This document shows, in pieces, positions 45,455 through 54,862 of a stretch of 64,000 nucleotides of DNA. Location of the stretch: positions 798,501 to 862,500 of the forward strand of contig NZ_AP018724.1 of assembly GCF_004001245.1 (NCBI RefSeq), read 5' to 3'. The notes beneath the pieces were generated by a model. The model made no database searches and was not told where the DNA came from. It saw only the letters and a program-made list of their open reading frames with translations. Within the stretch, counting starts at the first letter, position 1, and every line of letters starts with the position of its first letter. Made by a program: the position numbers and the translations under genes. The DNA is from Sulfurivermis fontis (GTDB lineage: Bacteria > Pseudomonadota > Gammaproteobacteria > Thiohalomonadales > Thiohalomonadaceae).

Positions 45455-46813
45455 ATGTTTGACAACCTCAGCGAACGGCTGACACGGACGCTGCGTACCC
45501 TGCGCGGCGCCGGTCGCCTCACCGAAGACAACATCAAGGATACCCTGCGCGAGGTGCGCATGGCCCTGCTGGAGGCCGACGTGGCCCTGCCGGTGGTGCG
45601 CGACTTCATCGAGCAGGTACGCGTGCGCGCCGTCGGCCAGGAGGTGATGTCCAGTCTCACCCCCGGCCAGGTGCTGGTGAAGGTCGTTCACGGCGAGTTG
45701 GTGCGCCTGATGGGCGCCTCCCAGTCCACGCTCAATCTCAACGTGCGCCCGCCTGCCGTGGTGCTGATGGCCGGCCTGCAGGGTTCCGGCAAGACCACCA
45801 CCGTGGGCAAGCTGGCGCGCTGGCTGAAGGAGAGCCAGGGCAAGAAGGTGCTGGTGGTCAGCGCCGACATCTATCGCCCGGCGGCCATCCAGCAGCTCAA
45901 GACCCTGGCCGGCGAGGTCGGGGTGGAATTCTTCCCCAGCGAAACCACCCAGGACCCGGCGGACATCGGCCGCGCGGCGGTGGACTATGCCCGCAAACAC
46001 TATCTCGACGTGGTCATCGTCGATACCGCCGGCCGCCTGCACATCGATGCCGACATGATGGCGGAGATCCAGCGCCTGCATAAGGCGCTGGAGCCGGCCG
46101 AGACCCTGTTCGTGGTGGACAGCATGACCGGTCAGGACGCCGCCAACACCGCCAAGGCCTTCGGCGATGCCCTGCCGCTCACGGGCGTGGTGCTGACCAA
46201 GACCGACGGCGATGCCCGCGGCGGTGCCGCCCTGTCGGTGCGCCAGATCACCGGCAAGCCCATCAAGTTTCTCGGCGTGGGCGAGAAGACCACCGCCCTG
46301 GAGCCGTTCCATCCCGACCGTATCGCCTCACGCATCCTCGGCATGGGCGACGTGCTGTCCCTGGTGGAGGAGGTGCAGGCCAAGGTCGACCGCGAGCAGG
46401 CGGAGAAACTGGCCAAGAAGATCAGCAAGGGCAAGGGCTTCGACCTGGCCGATTTCCGCGACCAGTTGCGGCAGATGCAGAATATGGGCGGCGTGGCCAG
46501 CCTGCTGGACAAGCTGCCGGGCATGGGACAGGTGCCGGCGGCGGTGAAGAATCAGGTGAATGACAAGGAATTCAAGCGCCTGGAGGCGATCATCAATTCC
46601 ATGACGCCGCAGGAGCGCCGGCATCCCGACCTCATCAAAGGGTCGCGCAAGCGCCGCATCGCCGACGGTTCCGGCACCCAGGTGCAGGACGTCAACCGCC
46701 TGCTCAAGCAGTTTGCCCAGATGCAGAAAATGATGAAAAAGATGTCCGGCGGCGGCATGGCCAAGATGATGCGCGCCCTCAAGGGGCGTATGCCGCCGGG
46801 AATGCCCTTTTAG
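45455..46813 (+). CDS. ffh: Signal recognition particle protein Ffh
   Basis: Ffh is the SRP GTPase that binds signal sequences and 4.5S RNA. The 452 residues comprise an N domain, a G domain (MAGLQGSGKTTTVGKLA; VDTAGRLH; LTKTDGDARGG) and a methionine-rich M domain ending MMKKMSGGGMAKMMRALKGR. It is followed by TACGAG tandem repeats and the rpsP operon, as in many gammaproteobacteria. Confidence 0.97.
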   Translation: MFDNLSERLTRTLRTLRGAGRLTEDNIKDTLREVRMALLEADVALPVVRDFIEQVRVRAVGQEVMSSLTPGQVLVKVVHGELVRLMGASQSTLNLNVRPPAVVLMAGLQGSGKTTTVGKLARWLKESQGKKVLVVSADIYRPAAIQQLKTLAGEVGVEFFPSETTQDPADIGRAAVDYARKHYLDVVIVDTAGRLHIDADMMAEIQRLHKALEPAETLFVVDSMTGQDAANTAKAFGDALPLTGVVLTKTDGDARGGAALSVRQITGKPIKFLGVGEKTTALEPFHPDRIASRILGMGDVLSLVEEVQAKVDREQAEKLAKKISKGKGFDLADFRDQLRQMQNMGGVASLLDKLPGMGQVPAAVKNQVNDKEFKRLEAIINSMTPQERRHPDLIKGSRKRRIADGSGTQVQDVNRLLKQFAQMQKMMKKMSGGGMAKMMRALKGRMPPGMPF

Positions 46814-46820
46814 AATCAAT

Positions 46821-46960
46821 AAGGTACGAGATACGAGATACGAGATACGAGGTACAAGGTGCGAGGGCCCGGGGTGCGCTCCGCGCGCGCCACAGGAATC
46901 AAAGCCGCCCGCGTAGCGGGCGCCTTCCCCTGTATCGCGTACCTTTTCCCTCGTACCTGT
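46821..46960. repeat. Tandem TACGAGA units with distant inverse arm
   Basis: GGTACGAGA followed by two further TACGAGA units and TACGAGG (46823-46852) are faced by GTACC and CTCGTACC (46950-46957) on the far side of a GC-rich centre. The outer GGTACGAG and CTCGTACC can pair. T9 follows shortly after (46962-46971), so the whole may act as a terminator for ffh. The TACGAG unit also occurs at the end of rlmB. Confidence 0.65.
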
Positions 46961-46982
46961 TCTTTTTTTTTATCGTCTGGCA

Positions 46983-47027
46983 TAGAATATGCGGCTTTCT
47001 GCCGTGGGCCGCTGAAGTCAGCGGCCC
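46983..47027 (+). promoter_or_regulatory. rpsP promoter (-10) and leader hairpin
   Basis: TAGAAT (46983-46988) is a good -10, with only a T-rich -35 region. Shortly after the expected start, GGGCCGCTGA and TCAGCGGCCC (47006-47027) form a very tight 10-bp hairpin followed by CGTTTGTTTG. It could be an attenuator or an mRNA-stabilising 5' hairpin for the ribosomal operon. Confidence 0.5.
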
Positions 47028-47060
47028 CGTTTGTTTGTGTACACGAGGATTTTTTACACA

Positions 47061-47300
47061 ATGGTCACTATCCGCATGGCACGTGGCGGCGCCAAGAAGC
47101 GCCCCTTCTATCACATCGTCGTCACCGACAGCCGCAACCGTCGTGACGGCCGCTTCATCGAGCGTCTGGGCTTTTTCAATCCCATCGCTGCGGCGAACGA
47201 GGAGAAGATGCGCATCAACCGCGAGCGCGTCGACTACTGGCTGTCGCAGGGCGCTCAGGCGTCCGAGCGCGTTGCCAGCCTGCTGAAGCAGAGCGCCTGA
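47061..47300 (+). CDS. rpsP: 30S ribosomal protein S16
   Basis: The full-length 79-residue S16 reads [20 protein letters not shown], then [16 protein letters not shown]. It assembles early in the 30S body. Start ATG 47061 is the family start; GAGG lies 12 bases upstream, a long spacing. First gene of rpsP-rimM-trmD-rplS. Confidence 0.98.
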   Translation: MVTIRMARGGAKKRPFYHIVVTDSRNRRDGRFIERLGFFNPIAAANEEKMRINRERVDYWLSQGAQASERVASLLKQSA

Positions 47301-47343
47301 TTCCAACTCGCCATCGACCGAGGGCCGCACGGCCTGTGCGCTG

Positions 47344-47856
47344 ATGGTTGAGTCCGGACAGGGCAAGCCGATCGTGGTGGGCCGCATTGCCGGCCTGTTC
47401 GGTGTGCGCGGCTGGGTGAAGGTTTTCTCCCATACCCAGCCGCTGGACAACATACTCCGTTACAGCCCCTGGCTGGTGCTGCGTGATGGCCAGTGGCTGC
47501 CGATGAAGCCCCTGGCCGGACGCATCCACGGCAAGGGCATCGTTGCCCACCTCGAGGGTTGTGATGACCGTGATGCCGCGGCAGCCCTGGTGGGGAGTGA
47601 CATCGCCATCGTCCGCAGCCAACTGCCGCGGGCGGCGGCGGACGAGGTTTACTGGGCCGATCTGATCGGCCTGAAGGTGGTAACGCTGGAAGGCGTCGAA
47701 CTGGGGGTGGTCGACCACCTGCTGGAAACCGGCGCCAACGACGTGGTGGTGGTGCGCGGCGAACGCGAGCGCCTGCTGCCTTATGTGGATCAGGTGATAC
47801 GCGAGGTGGACCTGCACGGCGGCCTGTTGCGGGTCGACTGGGATCCCGAGTTCTGA
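47344..47856 (+). CDS. rimM: Ribosome maturation factor RimM
   Basis: RimM helps mature the 3' domain of 16S rRNA and binds S19. The 170 residues have the N-terminal RimM beta-barrel ([20 protein letters not shown]) and a C-terminal PRC barrel ([19 protein letters not shown]). The stop overlaps the trmD start (TGATG). Confidence 0.97.
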   Translation: MVESGQGKPIVVGRIAGLFGVRGWVKVFSHTQPLDNILRYSPWLVLRDGQWLPMKPLAGRIHGKGIVAHLEGCDDRDAAAALVGSDIAIVRSQLPRAAADEVYWADLIGLKVVTLEGVELGVVDHLLETGANDVVVVRGERERLLPYVDQVIREVDLHGGLLRVDWDPEF

Positions 47857-48599
47857 TGCGCATCGACGTCGTCACCCTGTTCCCGCCGATGTTCGACGCC
47901 CTGACGGAGCACGGCGTGACCGGGCGGGCGGTAAGGCGGGAGATATTGCAGTTGGCGTTGTGGAATCCGCGCGATTTCACCTACGACAACCACCGCACCG
48001 TTGACGACCGTCCCTATGGCGGCGGTCCCGGCATGGTGATGCTGGCGCAGCCGCTGCACGAAGCGGTGCAGGCGGCACGGGCGGCGGACCCCGAGCCGGC
48101 CCACGTGGTGTATCTGTCGCCCCAGGGGCGGCGGCTGGATCAGGCGGGCGTGGAGCAGTTGGCGCAGCGCCGCCGCCTCCTGTTGGTGGCCGGCCGCTAC
48201 GAAGGCATCGACGAACGCTTCATCGAGGCCGAAGTGGATGAGGAGTGGTCCATCGGTGACTATGTCCTCTCCGGTGGCGAGCTGGCGGCGATGGTGCTGA
48301 TCGACGCGGTGGCGCGGTTGCTGCCCGGCGTGCTGGGCCACGAGTCCTCAGCCGCGCAGGACTCCTTTGTCGGCGGCCTGCTGGACTGCCCGCACTACAC
48401 CCGTCCCGAGGTGTGGGAGGGCCGGGCGGTGCCGGAGGTGCTGCTGTCCGGCGACCACGCCGCCATCGCCCGCTGGCGCGAACAGCAGGCCCTGGGACGC
48501 ACCTGGCTGCGCCGGCCAGACCTGCTGGCGCGCCTGGAGTTGAGCAGGGAACAGCAGAAATTGTTGGCCGATTTTATCGGCGGGCATGAACAAAATTGA
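47856..48599 (+). CDS. trmD: tRNA (guanine37-N1)-methyltransferase TrmD
   Basis: TrmD methylates G37 next to the anticodon to prevent frameshifting. The 247 residues show the SPOUT trefoil knot motifs [28 protein letters not shown] and [20 protein letters not shown]. Translationally coupled to rimM. Confidence 0.98.
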   Translation: MRIDVVTLFPPMFDALTEHGVTGRAVRREILQLALWNPRDFTYDNHRTVDDRPYGGGPGMVMLAQPLHEAVQAARAADPEPAHVVYLSPQGRRLDQAGVEQLAQRRRLLLVAGRYEGIDERFIEAEVDEEWSIGDYVLSGGELAAMVLIDAVARLLPGVLGHESSAAQDSFVGGLLDCPHYTRPEVWEGRAVPEVLLSGDHAAIARWREQQALGRTWLRRPDLLARLELSREQQKLLADFIGGHEQN

Positions 48600-48608
48600 T
48601 TCTATGTG

Positions 48609-48614
48609 TATAAT
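48609..48614 (+). promoter_or_regulatory. Candidate internal promoter before rplS
   Basis: A perfect TATAAT 28 bases before the rplS ATG, with a weak ATGAAC at 17-base spacing. It could give extra L19 independently of trmD, whose product is needed at much lower amounts. Confidence 0.45.
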
Positions 48615-48641
48615 GCGGCGGATTTTTCCGGAGAACGTGTC

Positions 48642-48986
48642 ATGAGCAACATCATCGAGCAACTTGAAGCCGAACAGATGAACCGCGAGGTGCCGGAATT
48701 CGGCGCCGGCGATACCGTCGTGGTGCAGGTGAAGGTGAAGGAAGGCAACCGCGAGCGTCTGCAGGCGTTCGAGGGTGTGGTGATTGCCAAGCGCAATCGC
48801 GGCCTGAACTCCGCGTTCACCGTGCGCAAGCTGTCCCATGGCGAGGGTGTGGAGCGTGTGTTCCAGACCTACAGCCCGGCCATCGCTTCCATCGAAGTGA
48901 AGCGCCGTGGCGACGTCAGCCGCGCCAAGCTCTACTACCTGCGCGGCCGTACCGGCAAGTCGGCCCGTATCAAAGAGAAGCTGTAA
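48642..48986 (+). CDS. rplS: 50S ribosomal protein L19
   Basis: L19 sits at the 30S-50S interface. The 114 residues [40 protein letters not shown] and [19 protein letters not shown] are canonical. CCGGAG precedes the ATG. A strong terminator lies at 49054-49091. Confidence 0.98.
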   Translation: MSNIIEQLEAEQMNREVPEFGAGDTVVVQVKVKEGNRERLQAFEGVVIAKRNRGLNSAFTVRKLSHGEGVERVFQTYSPAIASIEVKRRGDVSRAKLYYLRGRTGKSARIKEKL

Positions 48987-49038
48987 GCTGCACCGTCCTG
49001 CCCGCAAGGTGCGGGGCAGGGGCTACCGTGATGGTGCC

Positions 49039-50826
49039 ATGGCTGTGCTGATGAAAAGCGGCTGCCACCCTCGGGGGGGCAGCCGCTTTTTGTATTGCTT
49101 GTTCCTGTTGCCGCTGCTGGCCGTGTCCCCGGTCGGGGCGAACTCGCTGGCGCAGCTGGAGGATCTGGCGGCGGGCGGGGCGCCGCGCCTGGCGCTGGCG
49201 CTGTTGGAACAACAGCAGCCGGCCTGGCAAGATGATGCCGCCGGCTGGATGGCGTGGGAGCGTCACCGTGTCCAGCTGCTTGCCGCCGGTGCCGACTGGC
49301 AGGCGTTGCATGATCGTACTGCGCAACTCCCCGCCGATATTCCCGCTGACTTTTCCCGCTGGGCGCAGACGTGGCGCGCCCGTGCCCTCGTCGAATTGGG
49401 ACAGGGTGAAGCGGCCCGTCGCCTGCTGCGTTCCCTGCTGTGGGGAGGCAACGGCACGGCCCTCGAAGTGACTGCCTGGCGCCGCCTGGTGATCCAGAGT
49501 TACCGCGCCGATGGCCGCGGTGACGACGCCTATGCGGCCATGTTGCGCTACCGGCATGACTACGGCCGCGGCGGTCAGGAAGATGCCCTGCTCGGCGCCC
49601 AGGTGCTGCTGGGGCAGGGGCGTGCCGCCGATGCGGTAGAGGCCCTGCAGGGCCTGGAGTTGCGCGAGGCCCGCCCCTTGCTGCTGCTGGCGCGGCTGCG
49701 CAGCGGACAGTGGGAGGCACGGCGCGTCCAGCGCGAGGCCCGCGCCCTGTTGCAGGAGAAGGGGTTACCGTTGGCCTTGCGTCAGCAGGCCGAGGCCGTT
49801 GCCGCCGAGGCGGCGCAGGGGGCGGCCGACCCGGCTGCCCAGGCCATCGCCCTGGAGCAGGTGTTTTCCCGTCTCCGCCAGGTTCCCCTGGACCGCGAGC
49901 TGTTCAAGCTGACGGCCGATGCGCTGTGGGAGGCCTATCTGGCCTACGCGCGCCAGGTGGGCAACCGCGAGCAGTTGCTGATCGGTGATGACCCGGCTTG
50001 GCTGGCCAAGGCCCAGGCGGCTGGGCGTATGTACCCCATCCGTGTCCGTTCCATCTATGCCCTGCTGGCTCTGCACGCTGCCAGCGACTCCATGCGCCAG
50101 CAGGCCCATGCGGCCCTGGTGCAGAACCTATTGGAGCAGGAGGGGGGCACGGAGCTGGTATACCAGCTTTACCTGTCCAGTGCGCGCTACGCCGAGGCCG
50201 GCAGCATTCCCGAAACGGTACGCCGGACACTGCTCGATCCGGTGATTGCTGCCGGCGATCTGCCACTGGCGGCACGTCTGATGGCCGGCCTGGACGAGCC
50301 GCCGCCGGGCATCGACCGGGTGATGTGGCGGCTGCGTCAGGCGCGGGTGCTGCTGCTGGGCGGGGACTACGCCGAGTCCGGCAAAATTCTGCATCAACTG
50401 GTTGCCAACAGTGCCGAACTGTCGCGACCGGAGCTGGATCGCCTGATTCAGGTGCTGTTCGATCTGCAGACGGTCGGCGAGCATGATGCCGCCTATCGCC
50501 TGTTCGAGGCCCTGCAGGGGCAGGTGACAGAGGTGCAGCTCAAGCGCGAGCTGTGGTACTGGATGGCCGACTCGCGGCTGGCGCAGGAGCGGCCGCTGGA
50601 GGCCGCGGCACTGTATCTGCGTTCGGCCATGGTGCCGCAACCGCTGTCAATGGATCCATGGGGGCAGACGGCGCGCTACCAGGCCGCCCAGGCCTTGGCC
50701 AAAGCCGGGTTGGTCGCCGATGCCCGCAACCTCTACGAGGACCTCTTGCGCACCACGGAGGACGCGGGACGGAAAGCGGTGTTGCGACGCGAACTGCAGC
50801 AGCTGCTGTTGGTACGGTCGCCATGA
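49039..50826 (+). CDS. Exported TPR-like repeat protein, unknown function
   Basis: About 595 residues: a signal peptide (core FLYCLFLLPLLAVSPVGA) then an all-helical TPR/HAT-like array with recurring short repeats (ARALVELGQGEAARRLLRSL, RYQAAQALAKAGLVADARNL). No named family is obvious. Probably periplasmic. The start is uncertain: ATG 49039 or 49051, both upstream of or within the rplS terminator hairpin, which therefore encodes the signal peptide n-region. A TTG at 49090 would avoid it. It overlaps ogt by four bases (ATGA). Confidence 0.8.
   Translation: MAVLMKSGCHPRGGSRFLYCLFLLPLLAVSPVGANSLAQLEDLAAGGAPRLALALLEQQQPAWQDDAAGWMAWERHRVQLLAAGADWQALHDRTAQLPADIPADFSRWAQTWRARALVELGQGEAARRLLRSLLWGGNGTALEVTAWRRLVIQSYRADGRGDDAYAAMLRYRHDYGRGGQEDALLGAQVLLGQGRAADAVEALQGLELREARPLLLLARLRSGQWEARRVQREARALLQEKGLPLALRQQAEAVAAEAAQGAADPAAQAIALEQVFSRLRQVPLDRELFKLTADALWEAYLAYARQVGNREQLLIGDDPAWLAKAQAAGRMYPIRVRSIYALLALHAASDSMRQQAHAALVQNLLEQEGGTELVYQLYLSSARYAEAGSIPETVRRTLLDPVIAAGDLPLAARLMAGLDEPPPGIDRVMWRLRQARVLLLGGDYAESGKILHQLVANSAELSRPELDRLIQVLFDLQTVGEHDAAYRLFEALQGQVTEVQLKRELWYWMADSRLAQERPLEAAALYLRSAMVPQPLSMDPWGQTARYQAAQALAKAGLVADARNLYEDLLRTTEDAGRKAVLRRELQQLLLVRSP
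49054..49091 (+). terminator. Intrinsic terminator of the rpsP-rplS operon
   Basis: AAAAGCGGCTGCC and GGCAGCCGCTTTT form a 13-bp stem (49054-49066 with 49078-49090) with T5 at the end. It lies 68 bases after rplS and inside the 5' coding region of the next gene as predicted. Confidence 0.85.
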
Positions 50827-51302
50827 TCGGGCCGTGGTCCGCCGTGGTGGTCACGCCGCTGCCGGAGGGCTGGCGTTTCGGCATACGCTGCAGAGGCGGC
50901 ATGGTGTGTGAAACCGCATTTCTCCCGGTGGACACGCCGTTGCAGGTGCCGCAGGATGACTGTTCCCGCGGTGCCGTGACGGCGGTACAGGCATATTTTG
51001 CGTCCCCCCGCATAGCTCTTGCGCTGCCGCTGGCGGCAGGAGGCACGCCTTTCCAACAGCGGGTCTGGCAGGCCCTGCAGGCCATCCCCCCGGGACGGCC
51101 ATGCAGTTACGGCGCGCTGGCCGCGCAACTCGGCAGCAGTGCCCGCGCCGTGGCCGCGGCCTGCCGCGCCAACCCGATTCCCCTGCTGATTCCATGCCAC
51201 CGCGTGGTGGCTGCCCAGGGCCCTGGCGGTTACATGGGGGCTACCGCTGGCGCGCCGCTGCGGCTGAAACAATGGCTGCTCGATCATGAAGCGGCCGGCT
51301 GA
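50823..51302 (+). CDS. ogt: Methylated-DNA--protein-cysteine methyltransferase
   Basis: This suicide repair protein removes O6-alkylguanine damage. The 159 residues contain the active site IPCHRVVAAQGPGGYMG and the DNA-binding helix region FQQRVWQALQAIPPGRPCSY. It overlaps the TPR gene by four bases and xerD by 17, so the three genes form one transcript. Confidence 0.92.
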   Translation: MIGPWSAVVVTPLPEGWRFGIRCRGGMVCETAFLPVDTPLQVPQDDCSRGAVTAVQAYFASPRIALALPLAAGGTPFQQRVWQALQAIPPGRPCSYGALAAQLGSSARAVAAACRANPIPLLIPCHRVVAAQGPGGYMGATAGAPLRLKQWLLDHEAAG

Positions 51303-52197
51303 ACAATCCTCTCTGCCGTTGCTGGAACGCTTTCTCGACGCGCTCTGGATGGAGCGCGGCCTGAGTGACCATACCCTGGCGGCCTATCGGCGCGATCTGC
51401 AGGGATTGGCACGCTGGTTGGAGCAGCAGGCGGGGCCGCCTTTGGAGGGCGTATCGCGGCAGGATTTGCTCGGCTATCTGCACAGCCGTGTCACCGCCGG
51501 GGCGCAGCCACGCACCACGGCACGTCTGTTGTCCAGCCTGCGCCGCTTCTACCGTTACCTGGTGCGTGAGCAGGTGCTTACCGAGGATCCCAGTGCCCGC
51601 ATCGACAGTCCCAAGCTGGGGCGTGGTCTGCCCAAGGCGCTGACCGAGGCGGAGGTAGAGGCGTTGTTGGCGGCGCCGGATATCGAAGATCCCCTGGGGT
51701 TGCGCGATCGCGCCATGCTGGAGGTGCTCTACGCCAGCGGCCTGCGCGTGTCGGAACTGGTGAGCCTGGAGATCTACCGTGTCAGCCTGCAGCAGGGGGT
51801 GGTGCGTATCCTGGGCAAAGGCAGCAAGGAGCGCCTGGTGCCGCTGGGCGAGGAGGCGGTGAGCTGGTTGGAGCGCTATCTGACCGTGGCGCGGCCGCAA
51901 CTGGTGCAGGGGCAGGCGACGGCCGCCCTGTTTCCCACCCGGCGCGGCGAGGCGATGACGCGGCAGGCCTTCTGGTACTTGATCAAACGCTACGCCCGCC
52001 AGGCCGGCATCACTTCGCACCTGTCGCCGCACACCCTGCGCCACGCCTTTGCCACCCATCTGCTCAACCATGGGGCCGACCTGCGTGTGGTGCAGATGCT
52101 GCTGGGGCACAGCAGCCTGTCTACCACCCAGATCTATACCCATGTCGCCCGCGAGCGCCTGAAGGCCCTGCACGCCCGACATCATCCGCGCGGCTGA
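51286..52197 (+). CDS. xerD: Site-specific tyrosine recombinase XerD
   Basis: XerD works with XerC at dif to resolve chromosome dimers. The 303 residues have the SAM-like N-terminal domain (FLDALWMERGLSDHTLAAYR) and the catalytic residues in ASGLRVSELVSL (Arg), GKGSKERLVPL (Lys), SPHTLRHAFATHLL (His, Arg) and LGHSSLSTTQIYTHV (His, Tyr). It is the housekeeping enzyme: no att sites or phage genes surround it. dsbC follows two genes later, as is common for xerD. Confidence 0.94.
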   Translation: MKRPAEQSSLPLLERFLDALWMERGLSDHTLAAYRRDLQGLARWLEQQAGPPLEGVSRQDLLGYLHSRVTAGAQPRTTARLLSSLRRFYRYLVREQVLTEDPSARIDSPKLGRGLPKALTEAEVEALLAAPDIEDPLGLRDRAMLEVLYASGLRVSELVSLEIYRVSLQQGVVRILGKGSKERLVPLGEEAVSWLERYLTVARPQLVQGQATAALFPTRRGEAMTRQAFWYLIKRYARQAGITSHLSPHTLRHAFATHLLNHGADLRVVQMLLGHSSLSTTQIYTHVARERLKALHARHHPRG

Positions 52198-52245
52198 TTG
52201 GGCTATCATGACCTTTGGAAAAGGTGGGAGTCTGGAGCTGTAGCG

Positions 52246-53568
52246 ATGCTGGAAGTCGAGCGTATCAAGGTTGATGTCAATGCTCTCAAGCACGGCATGT
52301 ATGTGGCCGAGCTGGATCGGCCATGGTTGGGGACGCCGTTTCTGTTTCAGGGTTTTCCCATCACCAAGGATGAGGAGATTGCCCAACTGCAGGCCTGTTG
52401 CAAGTTCGTGTTTGTCGATGCCACCCAGTCGGTCGGCTGGGAGCCGGACATGCGCCTGTTGCGGCGCATGGACGAGTATCTGGTGCTGGAGCAGCCCGAA
52501 GAGGAGACGTCTGCGGCACACCCGACACCACGTTTCACTACCCAGCGCGTCAATGTGGCCGCCGAGCCACGACAGGGCTGGAAGCAGGAGACAGGTTCGT
52601 TCCTAAGTGTGTTGCAGCGTGCGCGCGAGACTTATGGTCGCACCCATGACTATATCAGACAGGTGCTGGAGGATGTGCGTCTGGGGCGCTCCATAGACCC
52701 GGCAGAGGCCAAGCAGGTGGTCAACGAGCTGGTCGAGTCCATCATGGCCAATGAAAGCGCCCTGGTGTGGCTCACCATGCTCAAGCACCGCGATGAATAC
52801 ACCTCGCAGCACAGTATCAATGTCTGCGTCATGAGTCTGGTGTTCGGCCGTCATCTGGGTCTGAGCGAGCAGGACCTGCGCGAACTGGGGCACGGTGCCC
52901 TGCTGCACGATATCGGCAAGATGAAGGTGCCGTTGGAGATTCTCAACAAGACAACCCGGCTGACCGATGACGAGATGGTGGAGTTGAAACGTCATGCCGG
53001 TTATGGTTACGAGCTGCTCAAGGACAGCGAACACATCAGCGAGCGGGCGCTGGATATCGTCCGCTCCCATCACGAGCGGGTGGATGGCAGCGGCTATCCG
53101 CGTGGACTCAAGGCGGCGGAGATCGGGCAGTTCCCGATGATCGTCTCGGTGGTGGATGTCTACGATGCCATCACCTCGGATCGTGTTTACCACATGGGCA
53201 TTTCTCCCCATGAGGCGCTCAACCTGATGTATGGCTGGACGCCGAACAGCTTCCTGCGCGACATGGTCGAGTCCTTCATCAAATGTCTCGGCATCTATCC
53301 CATCGGCAGCATCGTCGAGCTGGAGACCGGCGAGGTGGGTGTGGTGATGACCATGAATCTGGCGCAGCGCATGCGTCCCATCATCACCCTGGTGCTGGAT
53401 GCGGAGAAGCGCCCCTATCCGGTACGTAAGCTGCTCAATCTGGCCCACTATGCCAACGACAACTGGCCGATGAACATAAAGCGGATTTTGCAGTCTCATG
53501 CCTATGGCATCGATGTACGCAGCCTGGTGCTGGAGGGGGCGACGGAAGAAGTGGCGGCTGCCGGCTGA
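52246..53568 (+). CDS. HD-GYP domain protein, probable c-di-GMP phosphodiesterase
   Basis: The 440 residues have an N-terminal DUF3391-type domain (RIKVDVNALKHGMYVAELDR) and a linker. The HD-GYP domain shows LLHDIGKMKVP (HD), SHHERVDGSGYPRGL (GYP) and VVDVYDAITSDRVYH. These residues are intact, so activity against c-di-GMP is likely. I chose ATG 52246 with GGAG nine bases upstream. Soluble, with no signal peptide. Confidence 0.9.
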   Translation: MLEVERIKVDVNALKHGMYVAELDRPWLGTPFLFQGFPITKDEEIAQLQACCKFVFVDATQSVGWEPDMRLLRRMDEYLVLEQPEEETSAAHPTPRFTTQRVNVAAEPRQGWKQETGSFLSVLQRARETYGRTHDYIRQVLEDVRLGRSIDPAEAKQVVNELVESIMANESALVWLTMLKHRDEYTSQHSINVCVMSLVFGRHLGLSEQDLRELGHGALLHDIGKMKVPLEILNKTTRLTDDEMVELKRHAGYGYELLKDSEHISERALDIVRSHHERVDGSGYPRGLKAAEIGQFPMIVSVVDVYDAITSDRVYHMGISPHEALNLMYGWTPNSFLRDMVESFIKCLGIYPIGSIVELETGEVGVVMTMNLAQRMRPIITLVLDAEKRPYPVRKLLNLAHYANDNWPMNIKRILQSHAYGIDVRSLVLEGATEEVAAAG

Positions 53569-53605
53569 GGCAGCCATTGTTCGAGTTGTATAGAGCGAGG
53601 AATCC

Positions 53606-54088
53606 ATGCCGTCTTTCGACATTGTTTCAGAAATTGACAAACACGAACTGGCCAACGCCGTCGACCAGACCAACCGTGAAGTGGATAACCGCTTCGATTT
53701 CAAGGGCTCCGGCGCCAAGGTCGAACAGGAAGCCGAAGCGCTGGTGCTGCAGGCGCAGAACGATTTCCAGATCAAGCAGATGAAGGAAATCCTCTACCAG
53801 CGTCTAGCCAAGCGTGGCATCGATATCAAGTGCCTGCAGGAGGATGACATCGAAACGTCCAACATGCGCTGCCGCCAGCGTATCAAGGTACGCCAGGGCA
53901 TCGACAAGGAGCTGGCCAAGGAGATCGTCAAACGTATCAAAGACAGTAAGATCAAGGTGCAGGCGGCGGTGCAGGGTGAGCAGGTGCGTGTCACCGGCAA
54001 GAAGCGCGATGACTTGCAGGAGGTCATTGCCCTGCTGCGTGGCGCGGAACTCGACATGCCGCTGCAGTTCAACAATTTCCGCGACTGA
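53606..54088 (+). CDS. yajQ: YajQ family nucleotide-binding protein
   Basis: The 160 residues MPSFDIVSEIDKHELANAVD, FDFKGSGAKVEQEAEAL, and RVTGKKRDDLQEVIALLR are typical YajQ. Xanthomonas and Pseudomonas members bind c-di-GMP and act with LysR regulators. It lies directly after the HD-GYP gene, which may be functional. Confidence 0.95.
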   Translation: MPSFDIVSEIDKHELANAVDQTNREVDNRFDFKGSGAKVEQEAEALVLQAQNDFQIKQMKEILYQRLAKRGIDIKCLQEDDIETSNMRCRQRIKVRQGIDKELAKEIVKRIKDSKIKVQAAVQGEQVRVTGKKRDDLQEVIALLRGAELDMPLQFNNFRD

Positions 54089-54108
54089 TTACATCACAGG
54101 TAGCTCCA

Positions 54109-54846
54109 ATGTCTCGCAACTTATTTCTGGTCTTTCTTTCCCTGTTTTTTGCCGGCGTAGCGCCGCTGCACGCCGAGGATGCCGTACTGGTCAAGCTGCG
54201 TGCCGTGGCCGCCGGGTTGCTGCCGGGGCAGCAGGTCGATTCCATCACTCCGTCGCCGGTCGCCGGCCTGTACCAGATCGCCTATGGCCCGCGTCTGTTT
54301 TACATTTCCGCCGATGGTCGCCACCTGATCAGCGGTGATATGTTCGACCTGCAACAGGATGCCAATCTGACCGAGGAGTGGCGCGCCAAGGCGCGCGCGG
54401 CGGCTCTGGAGGCCAACAAGGGTTCGATGATCCTGTACCCGGCCAAGGGCAAGGCCAGGCATACCGTGACGGTGTTTACCGATATCGATTGCTCCTACTG
54501 CCGCAAGATGCACGGCGGCATCAAGCAGATGAACGACCTCGGCATCACCGTGCGCTATCTCGCCTTCCCGCGTGCCGGCATTCCCTCACCGTCCTATGAC
54601 AAGCTCGCCTCGGTGTGGTGTGCCGCCGATCGCAACAAGGCGATGGACCTGGCGAAAAATGAAGACAAGGTGGATCGCAACGTGTGTGCCGGCAATCCGG
54701 TGGCCGAGCATCTGGCCCTGGGGCGCTCGTTCGGCGTGAATGCCACGCCCACCCTGGTGCTCGACGACGGTAGGGTGATCCCCGGTTACCTGCCCCCGGA
54801 GCAGCTGGCGCAGGAACTGGACCGATTGCGCCAGGCCAGGAGGTAA
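54109..54846 (+). CDS. dsbC: Thiol:disulfide interchange protein DsbC
   Basis: DsbC is the periplasmic disulfide isomerase. The 245 residues have a signal peptide (cleavage after PLHA, about 22), an N-terminal dimerisation domain, and a thioredoxin fold with active site DIDCSYCRKMH. A structural Cys pair follows (VWCAAD, RNVCAGN). The cis-Pro loop is NATPTLVL. It ends 16 bases before a bidirectional terminator. Confidence 0.95.
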   Translation: MSRNLFLVFLSLFFAGVAPLHAEDAVLVKLRAVAAGLLPGQQVDSITPSPVAGLYQIAYGPRLFYISADGRHLISGDMFDLQQDANLTEEWRAKARAAALEANKGSMILYPAKGKARHTVTVFTDIDCSYCRKMHGGIKQMNDLGITVRYLAFPRAGIPSPSYDKLASVWCAADRNKAMDLAKNEDKVDRNVCAGNPVAEHLALGRSFGVNATPTLVLDDGRVIPGYLPPEQLAQELDRLRQARR

Positions 54847-54862
54847 CAGCCAAGCGAGAAAA

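Noticed and set aside
46823-46852. Tandem TACGAGA units as a CRISPR array
   Set aside because: Units are seven bases with no spacers, and no cas genes are present.
51286-52197. Tyrosine recombinase as the integrase of a genomic island or phage
   Set aside because: Motifs and length match housekeeping XerD, and it is coupled to ogt and near dsbC. No att repeats or phage genes flank it.
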